A stretch of DNA of 49,653 bases from an uncultured Sulfurimonas sp. (GTDB lineage: Bacteria > Campylobacterota > Campylobacteria > Campylobacterales > Sulfurimonadaceae). The stretch is taken from contig CALDOC010000326.1 of the NCBI GenBank assembly GCA_937914675.1, positions 1-49,653 on the forward strand. Direction: 5' to 3'. The notes below the pieces were generated by a model. That model made no database searches, was not told the origin of the DNA, and saw nothing but the letters and a program-made list of their open reading frames with translations. Shown one piece after another: positions 43,770 to 49,653 of this stretch. The position numbers and the translations under genes are program-made. Each line of letters starts with the position of its first letter. Position 1 is the stretch's first letter.

Positions 43770-46012
43770 TATACTATTCTCACTATTTTTGATTTTTCAA
43801 ACTTATATCTATTCAAATCTATGTTCATGTCAAACGTAGGATTTAAAGCTATAGTTCCTTTTAACTCGTTATCAAGCTTAAAAGTTCTTTTTATCGTTGT
43901 TGAAGCGAAAGTTATTTCCACTTCGTCGCCGTCGGAAATTCTAGCGGCGGAGGCAAACTGAGCCGAGCCTCTTAAACTGTTATCGCGCTCTAGCTGTTTT
44001 GTAACGTTTGTATAAGCGTTAAACTGTAAAACGGGATTTGAATGATAAATTACTGAGCCGTTAAATTCAGGAAGTTCATCGACCTCGTCTAATTTTCCAT
44101 TCGCTTCACACTCCACTTCGTCTAAAAGATAGCCTCTTTTATCCTCTCCATGAGAAGTTAAAAAATTCTCCAAATCATCAAACGCAAGCGGTTTAAATCC
44201 TGATTTAGCGCTTAACTCTTTAGTGTAATCAATCGTGTTCTCTTTTTTAACGCCCAACTCGTTGGCGACGTCGTTTAAGTTATAACCATCAAAATTAAGC
44301 GCCGCGTTTAAAGGCAACACTTGATTGTCAACGCTCACTACGGTTCCCTCTTGCTGATTTAAGGCGGGAATCGCCAAATCCGCGTCGACGAGCGACGAGA
44401 TAACGAAGTCCCCTTTGGCGTTGTAACCTACGACGTTGTCCATCTCTTCATCCACGTCGACGTCGCAAATCAATGAGACTCCAACCGTATTGACTTGCGT
44501 AGGAATGACAAGAAGAGAAAAAGTTGTGTATTTTTCAATCATCGCCGCCAATTTTGCAACGTTTTGAGCTTTTGCATGAGCGAACATATCGCTTCCGACA
44601 ATCAAAATACGATTGCTGGCTCTTGAAAAGCTTTTACTCATTTGGGCAAATTCTTCTTCGCCAATGTTGCTCTCAGCGGATAAATACCCTAAATCCAAGT
44701 CATTGAAAAACGCTTTTTCGCTTTCGCTCAAATCCGCGTCGCGAAGCAATTCATTTGCCAATAGAGCCATAACTCCCTCTTCCGCTCCCGCTTCATACTT
44801 CATAAGCTGAGTAATGGCGTTTTGCAAAAGGGCGTCTTCGATCGGATGCGCGTAAACTATTTTCGCCCCATTGTGACGAGAGGCCGTGGTAAGAGCGTAT
44901 CTAACCGCGGGATTGTCCGTCGTAACGCGACTTCCAATAATTATAACGGCGTCCGCTTGCTTAACGGCGTCTAAAGATGCGCTGTGATGCAGCTTTGCGC
45001 TTATGGAAGAGTACGCTTTCATAAACGCGCCGTATTGTCTCGCGTCTTCGTTAAAAAGCTTAACTCCAAGTTTTTCTTTTAAGAGTTGCAAAATATGCGC
45101 TTCTTCATTTGTAATCATGGATGAAAAACGTATCGCGCTCGCGTTTTTGATTGCTTCTACCGCGTTGACGAAAGCCGCTTCGCTTTTTGGAGCCTGATTG
45201 TCAAAGTCAAAACCAAAACGTCCCGCTCCGCAAAGCGACGCGTATTCAAAGTTGTTTTTCACTCTATGAATAACGTCGTCAGCGTTTATGCCGTTATGTC
45301 TAGTCTCATACTCTAAAGAACAGCCAGCGGAACAGTGAGCGCATGTCGATGGAACTCGACTCAGTTCCCAAGCGTTCGCGGAGTATTGAAAGTTTGAGCT
45401 TACAAGAGCGCCAACGGGGCAAACCGCTATGCACTCTCCACAAAAAGTACAATCAAGTTTATCTCCATTTTTAGGAATTATGACTGAACTATATCCACCA
45501 AAATAAACCTCTATGGCGTCGTCGCCTATGACCTCGTTGCAAACATGCGTGCATTTTTCACACATGATGCATAGCGCCGGGTCATAATTAATAAGTCCCC
45601 AATGCTCTACTGGACGATGTTGCTCGCGAGTGGAAAAAGTTTGTTTTTCTACCGCGAACTCCAAAGTTTTATTTTGCAAATCACACTCGCCAGACTTGTC
45701 GCAAACGCCGCATTCCAAAGGATGATTGACGTCGTAAAGCTTCATGATGTTTGTTCTTTCTTTCTCTAGTTCCAGCGTATTGGTGGTGATTTCCACGCCC
45801 TCGGTTGGAGGGGTGTTGCAAGACAACACAAAACCTTCGACGCCTTTTGCTTCCACGACGCACATTCTACAAGACGCGCATGGAGTGGTTTTTGAGATGT
45901 AACACATAGTTGGTATGTAGATGTCGTTTTTGCGAGCCACTTGTAAAATAGTCTCGCCTTTTTTTGCGACAACGTCTCTGCCGTCAATTTTAAAATTTAC
46001 TAATTTTTTCAT
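43769..46012 (-). CDS. nuoG: Complex I subunit G, first copy
   Basis: Iron-sulfur subunit of 747 residues. The start is set at ATG 46012 because a perfect AGGAGGT lies just upstream (46018-46024), overlapping the previous stop codon; a further upstream ATG would run into the preceding gene. Ligands: [2Fe-2S] Cys37/48/51/65; His97/Cys101/104/110; Cys148/151/154/158; Cys188/191/194/198; Cys224/227/231. The domain plan matches the second copy but the sequence is clearly diverged and it lacks the charged insert. C. jejuni, as I recall, has one NuoG. Confidence 0.93.
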   Translation of the reverse strand: MKKLVNFKIDGRDVVAKKGETILQVARKNDIYIPTMCYISKTTPCASCRMCVVEAKGVEGFVLSCNTPPTEGVEITTNTLELEKERTNIMKLYDVNHPLECGVCDKSGECDLQNKTLEFAVEKQTFSTREQHRPVEHWGLINYDPALCIMCEKCTHVCNEVIGDDAIEVYFGGYSSVIIPKNGDKLDCTFCGECIAVCPVGALVSSNFQYSANAWELSRVPSTCAHCSAGCSLEYETRHNGINADDVIHRVKNNFEYASLCGAGRFGFDFDNQAPKSEAAFVNAVEAIKNASAIRFSSMITNEEAHILQLLKEKLGVKLFNEDARQYGAFMKAYSSISAKLHHSASLDAVKQADAVIIIGSRVTTDNPAVRYALTTASRHNGAKIVYAHPIEDALLQNAITQLMKYEAGAEEGVMALLANELLRDADLSESEKAFFNDLDLGYLSAESNIGEEEFAQMSKSFSRASNRILIVGSDMFAHAKAQNVAKLAAMIEKYTTFSLLVIPTQVNTVGVSLICDVDVDEEMDNVVGYNAKGDFVISSLVDADLAIPALNQQEGTVVSVDNQVLPLNAALNFDGYNLNDVANELGVKKENTIDYTKELSAKSGFKPLAFDDLENFLTSHGEDKRGYLLDEVECEANGKLDEVDELPEFNGSVIYHSNPVLQFNAYTNVTKQLERDNSLRGSAQFASAARISDGDEVEITFASTTIKRTFKLDNELKGTIALNPTFDMNIDLNRYKFEKSKIVRIV

Positions 46013-46022
46013 ATCCGACCTC

Positions 46023-48056
46023 CTATGCCTGAACCATGGCGATGTAATAACAACGCATGCAACGATCGGCTTCACTCATCGCTTCTTCTTGGGTAAAGCC
46101 TAAGTTTACCTCTGCGTTGTTCGTTCGACGATAAGCGATGTCTAAAACCGAACTATGCTCTCGCGCGAGTCCTGGCAACCAGCCCTTGACTTTTTCTTTT
46201 TTGTCATAAACTTTAAGCTTGCGAAGATGATCCGACATTATCTCTTCATCGGACAAAGTAATCTCACCGCTTTGTAAATAACGACTCATCACCGAAGCGC
46301 CGCGTTTGGCTTGTCCAACCGCGTTTACAATCGTCATAGGACCATACTCGCAATCTCCACTCGCGAATACGCCTTTGCGAGACGTCATATAGTCTTTTCC
46401 GTTTGTCTTAATCGTAGACCATGAAGTCATATCTAGTTCCCACTCTGGAGGAAGAAACTTCAAATCGGCGGCTTGCGAAACCGCTGGAATCAGATAATCA
46501 AACTCTATCTCTTCGGACGCGCCTTCGATTTTTACAAGTTCTGGACGACCGCCATCTTTTGCTGGAACCAATTCAAACTTATCTATGACAAGTGATTTTA
46601 AAATATTGTTTTCGTCTTTCATCTCCGCAACGGCGGAATGGAACATAAACTCCACGCCCTCTTCCACGGCTTCGTGATACTCTTCGTACGTCGTGTTGCG
46701 AATGATGGTCTTTTCATCGCGGCGATAAATCATCACGACTCTCTTGGCTCCCGCGCGAATCGAGCAGCGCACAACGTCCATGGAAGTAAATCCACCACCG
46801 ACGCAGGCAACCGTTTTGCCAGTCAAATCGACGAAATCCGCGTCAATCGCGTACTCTTTTTTTTGAGGTTCTGTTAACGTAATGCCAAACTTCACATTAA
46901 GATTTACGCGATCAAGGAAGTCGATCGCTCCCCAATAACCCGTAATTTCAGGTCGTTCGTTGTTGCAATAAACTTTTTTGGAAATGCGAGTTCCCGACGC
47001 TATCATCGTCGCGTCATAATCTTTTTCAAATCTTCTCATGTCATCAACGGAGACTCTGTGGTTCATGATAAAGTTTACGCCCATGTCTCTAACGCACTCT
47101 ATGTCTTGAAGATACTTATCCCAAGGCATACGGTATTCGGGAACGCCAACGGTAACTTCACCGCCAAGAACTGGAAGTTCTTCGTAAACGTCGACTTCCA
47201 CGCCGTCCGCCGCCAAATAATAAGCGGTTGTAAGACCGGCGGGACCAGCTCCGACGACGGCCACTTTTTTACCTGTCGAAGGCGCTTTTTCCATTGGATG
47301 AAAAAAGTCGTACCCATGATCGGTTTCCCAATCAGCGCCAAGACGTTTAAGAGCCATGATTGAAATCGGTTCGTCAAGATTCGTTCTTCTACAAGCGTCT
47401 TCACATGGATGTGGACAAACGCGACCACATGTGTGAGCGAGAGGCATGGTTTGACGCGTCGCTTCAAGAGAATCGTCAAAACGCAAATCTCTAACGCCTT
47501 CAATATAACCGGGAATATCGACTTCAGCGGGACAAGCGTCCGTACATGGCGCCGTTATCTTTGCTATATACCCTATTTTGTCGTCATAATGTTTAGATTT
47601 TTTTTGGTTCGTAATGCAATCTACAAACGTGTCTTCAAAGTGAATCATCAAATCAATGATGGGAGTCGGAACGGTTTTTCCAATCTCACATTTTGAAGTC
47701 ACTTGCATACTTTTACCGATCTCTTTTAAGTGGTCCAAATCAGCTAAAGCGCCTTCGCCGCGAGCAATTTTGTCAAGTTGATCATAAAGTATGCGACCAC
47801 CCCAACGTCCAGGAGCGCATCTTCCACATGCTTCTGAATACTCTTGATATTGCGCGGCGTATTCCATAGCTAAACGAATTACGTCCACGTTTTCATCAAA
47901 TAACGCAACGCCATCCCAGCCTATGAAGGCTTTGGAATCACGGTGGTCATCGTATTGCGCTGGTAGGTTATATGCTGATTCTTCCCACTCTTCTTCTGGT
48001 TTGCCAATATTATTGATTAGCTCTCCATTCCAAGTAGAAAAATAGACTTTGCTCAA
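46023..48056 (-). CDS. NuoF-remnant / GltD-like FAD-NAD(P) oxidoreductase fusion, in the nuoF position
   Basis: 677 residues in at least two parts. Residues about 60-150 resemble the C-terminal iron-sulfur domain of NuoF, with Cys77, Cys80 and Cys123, but the third ligand of the CxxCxxC motif is Gly83 (CGRCAPGRWGG). The NuoF flavin/NADH domain is absent. From about 165 on it is like the glutamate-synthase small subunit/NfnB: cysteines 171, 175, 210, 214, 218 and 222, an FAD motif GAGPAG (269-274), and a second Rossmann motif VACVGGGFTSMD with VMIYRR for NAD(P). The tail has ADRCMRC. Its place between the NuoE-like and NuoG genes suggests an electron-input module for complex I; the donor, NADH, NADPH or ferredoxin, is not determined. 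Confidence 0.82.
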   Translation of the reverse strand: MSKVYFSTWNGELINNIGKPEEEWEESAYNLPAQYDDHRDSKAFIGWDGVALFDENVDVIRLAMEYAAQYQEYSEACGRCAPGRWGGRILYDQLDKIARGEGALADLDHLKEIGKSMQVTSKCEIGKTVPTPIIDLMIHFEDTFVDCITNQKKSKHYDDKIGYIAKITAPCTDACPAEVDIPGYIEGVRDLRFDDSLEATRQTMPLAHTCGRVCPHPCEDACRRTNLDEPISIMALKRLGADWETDHGYDFFHPMEKAPSTGKKVAVVGAGPAGLTTAYYLAADGVEVDVYEELPVLGGEVTVGVPEYRMPWDKYLQDIECVRDMGVNFIMNHRVSVDDMRRFEKDYDATMIASGTRISKKVYCNNERPEITGYWGAIDFLDRVNLNVKFGITLTEPQKKEYAIDADFVDLTGKTVACVGGGFTSMDVVRCSIRAGAKRVVMIYRRDEKTIIRNTTYEEYHEAVEEGVEFMFHSAVAEMKDENNILKSLVIDKFELVPAKDGGRPELVKIEGASEEIEFDYLIPAVSQAADLKFLPPEWELDMTSWSTIKTNGKDYMTSRKGVFASGDCEYGPMTIVNAVGQAKRGASVMSRYLQSGEITLSDEEIMSDHLRKLKVYDKKEKVKGWLPGLAREHSSVLDIAYRRTNNAEVNLGFTQEEAMSEADRCMRCYYIAMVQA

Positions 48057-48065
48057 AATAAAATC

Positions 48066-48290
48066 CTAATCTTTTTTTACGACGATAGTCCAGTCGACTT
48101 CGTTAAATTTTAAAGAGTTCATCAACTCATAACCTGATTCTTTTACGACGTCGGCGGAACGCTGAACGGGCGTAAAATCACCAATTTCAAAAAGAAATAT
48201 TGCCACTTCTTTTGCTTTGTGAGTGAGAAGAATTTCTTTCATTCTAGGCTCAAACTCGTCTTTTAAATGTCTTAAATCATAGCGTTTCAT
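48066..48290 (-). CDS. Small NuoE-position protein of campylobacterial complex I
   Basis: 74 residues without any cysteine, so it cannot hold the [2Fe-2S] cluster of NuoE. The sequence MKRYDLRHLKDEF through LKFNEVDWTIVVKKD resembles the small protein at the same place (Cj1575c) in the C. jejuni nuo operon. The start shares a base with the nuoD stop (TAATG). Probably a structural or adaptor part of the electron-input module. Confidence 0.8.
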   Translation of the reverse strand: MKRYDLRHLKDEFEPRMKEILLTHKAKEVAIFLFEIGDFTPVQRSADVVKESGYELMNSLKFNEVDWTIVVKKD

Positions 48291-49531
48291 TATCTGTCAA
48301 CCTCACCAAAAACAATATTTGTCGTACCAATAATCGAAACGACGTCTGGAATATAGTGACCTGGTAAAAGGTCGGTTAAAATTCCAGTGTGCCAAAAAGA
48401 TGGAGCGCGAAGCTTTAATCTGTATGGATATGGTCCACCCTGAGAATTTATAAAGAAACCTAGTTCACCTTTTGGCGATTCGGTAGCTACGTAAACTTCG
48501 CCAACCGGCGGTCTCATCCCTTGCGTTACAAGCACGAAGTGTTGCATCAAAGAGTAATTTTGAGTCATGATGTCTATCTTAGGAGCGGAAATGTATTTAG
48601 GAGCATGAGCCATTAACGCCGTCTCATCGTTATCGACGCACTTCTCGTACATCTCAATTACTTGATACAAAATCTTTGCGGACTCTCTCATCTCTTCCAT
48701 ATATATGCGGTAACGAGCGAAGTTGTCGCCTTTATCAGAATAAGGAACGTTAAATTCCACTTCGTCATAAAGTTCATACGGCTCTTCTTTACGCAAATCC
48801 CATGCGAAACCCGACGCTCTAAGCATTGGTCCCGTACAACCCCATGAAAGCGCCATCTCTTTAGATATAGTGCCAACTTCTTCCATTCTCATAAGCCAAA
48901 TGCGGTTCGTGTCAAGAAGATCTTCATAATCTTTAATGTTCTGTGGAAGTTTGTTTAGAAAAACTCTCAATTGATGTAAAAATGAATCTTGAATGTCTAA
49001 AGGAACGCCACCGATGCGAATGGCGGCATGCGTAAGTCTAGCTCCGCAATAACCTTCGATAATGTCCATCAAATATTCTCTTTCGCGAAAAGCGTAAAGA
49101 AAAACCGTCATGGCTCCAATGTCCAGCGCTGTCGTAGCCAACCAAAAAAGATGAGACATAAGACGATTAATTTCCAAAAGCAACATACGAATCACTTTCG
49201 AGCGACGAGGAACTTCCAAGCCGATTAGTTTTTCAACCGCAAGAGCGAAGCCGTAATTGTTCGAAGACGACGCTATGTAATCCATACGGTCGGTCGTAGG
49301 CATGAACTCGTTGTAAATCATGTTCTCAGCCATCTTTTCCATACCGCGATGAAGATAACCAACGTCTGGATGCGCTTTTACTATCTGCTCTTGTTGAAGA
49401 TGAAGCATCAAACGCAACTGCCCGTGAGCGGAAGGATGCTGAGGACCGAAGTTGAGAACTAACTCGTTGTCTTCTCTATCAAAAGTAATGTTTTCAAAAA
49501 ATGGAGATAATCTATTTTTTACTTGTGCCAT
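48290..49531 (-). CDS. nuoD: Complex I subunit D (49-kDa)
   Basis: Peripheral-arm subunit lining the quinone site, related to the NiFe-hydrogenase large subunit. The 413 residues include LNFGPQHPSAHGQLRL with the quinone-binding His in GPQHPSAHG, DVGYLHRGMEK, and the C-terminal IGTTNIVFGEVDR. Length is typical. Starts 11 bases after the upstream gene, with AAGGCGG as ribosome binding site. Confidence 0.97.
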   Translation of the reverse strand: MAQVKNRLSPFFENITFDREDNELVLNFGPQHPSAHGQLRLMLHLQQEQIVKAHPDVGYLHRGMEKMAENMIYNEFMPTTDRMDYIASSSNNYGFALAVEKLIGLEVPRRSKVIRMLLLEINRLMSHLFWLATTALDIGAMTVFLYAFREREYLMDIIEGYCGARLTHAAIRIGGVPLDIQDSFLHQLRVFLNKLPQNIKDYEDLLDTNRIWLMRMEEVGTISKEMALSWGCTGPMLRASGFAWDLRKEEPYELYDEVEFNVPYSDKGDNFARYRIYMEEMRESAKILYQVIEMYEKCVDNDETALMAHAPKYISAPKIDIMTQNYSLMQHFVLVTQGMRPPVGEVYVATESPKGELGFFINSQGGPYPYRLKLRAPSFWHTGILTDLLPGHYIPDVVSIIGTTNIVFGEVDR

Positions 49532-49542
49532 ATTTTACCGCC

Positions 49543-49653
49543 TTATCTTTGTGGGTCATCAATAATTTTTGACGACGCTTTATCAAATTTTGTAATCATA
49601 AACACTCCACCCTCTTCTTGGTAGCTCTGCTCTGTTTTTTCCATATCGTCCGT
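49543..49653 (-). CDS. nuoC: C-terminal end of the gene before nuoD, probably nuoC
   Basis: An open frame enters from the right edge and stops at TAA 49543-49545, leaving 36 residues (TDDMEKTEQSYQEEGG, then VFMITKFDKASSKIIDDPQR). The fragment is too short to show a NuoC motif by itself; the call rests on being the gene immediately before nuoD in the standard nuoABCD order. Confidence 0.5.
   Translation of the reverse strand, partial: TDDMEKTEQSYQEEGGVFMITKFDKASSKIIDDPQR

Noticed and set aside
46013..46075. Longer start for the first nuoG
   Set aside because: It would overlap the preceding coding sequence, whereas AGGAGGT precedes the ATG at 46012 at the right distance.
1..49653. tRNA or rRNA genes, CRISPR arrays, insertion sequences, integrases
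   Set aside because: None noticed on reading; coding sequences fill nearly all of the window and no transposase or direct-repeat array was found. A covariance-model scan would be needed to exclude small RNAs.

Overview
The window looks like a chromosomal segment from a flagellated, probably free-living Campylobacterota (Epsilonproteobacteria) bacterium, Sulfurimonas-like in character. The genus is an inference; the phylum is better supported. Several gene strings match orders I recall from Campylobacter jejuni: rplY-pth-lptG-lysA-HAD-pheA; cheY-prmA-ftsH-psd-like; hisH-hisA; and a nuo operon ending nuoN-pflA. The complex I operon lacks standard nuoE and nuoF. Both histidine kinases carry the phosphoacceptor box IAHQWRQPL. 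No tRNA, rRNA, CRISPR array or insertion sequence was seen.

Layout. All genes except one (the pflB-like gene at 11453-13789) lie on the minus strand. (1) 1-7521: a housekeeping operon transcribed leftward, tal-pilT-rplY-pth-lptG-lysA-HAD-pheA (pheA runs off the left edge), with a candidate promoter before tal. (2) 7581-11380: bioD-pyrB-pabB-histidine kinase, closed by a hairpin terminator. (3) 11453-13789: pflB-like gene on the plus strand, converging on the next block. (4) 13792-17587: cheY-prmA-ftsH-psd-like. (5) 17660-20394: a coiled-coil membrane protein, a PDC-domain membrane protein, hisH and hisA. (6) 20463-27068: a complete four-gene Wadjet (JetABCD) anti-plasmid system with its own candidate promoter. 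(7) 27085-31368: a three-gene overlapping set of unknown function: DUF2868-like membrane protein, DUF3482-like GTPase and a PAS histidine kinase. It starts 12 bases after pflA and is visibly richer in G+C. (8) 31381-49653: the respiratory complex I operon from the end of nuoC through nuoD, a 74-residue NuoE-position protein, a 677-residue NuoF-remnant/GltD-like fusion, two tandem nuoG genes, nuoH-N, and then pflA.

How the genes work together. Complex I would pump protons using electrons delivered through the GltD-like fusion and the two NuoG proteins rather than a standard NADH dehydrogenase (NuoEF) module. PflA and PflB are periplasmic scaffold proteins of the high-torque campylobacterial flagellar motor, and CheY acts on the same motor. 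Wadjet would restrict small circular plasmids. The GTPase/DUF2868/kinase set is the least understood part of the window and the best candidate for an undescribed system; its function cannot be read from sequence alone.

Genes are packed tightly, many with ATGA or TAATG overlaps. No gene-free stretch exceeds 300 bases. Motif positions were counted by hand and may be off by one or two; family names come from recognised motifs and gene order, not from database searches.
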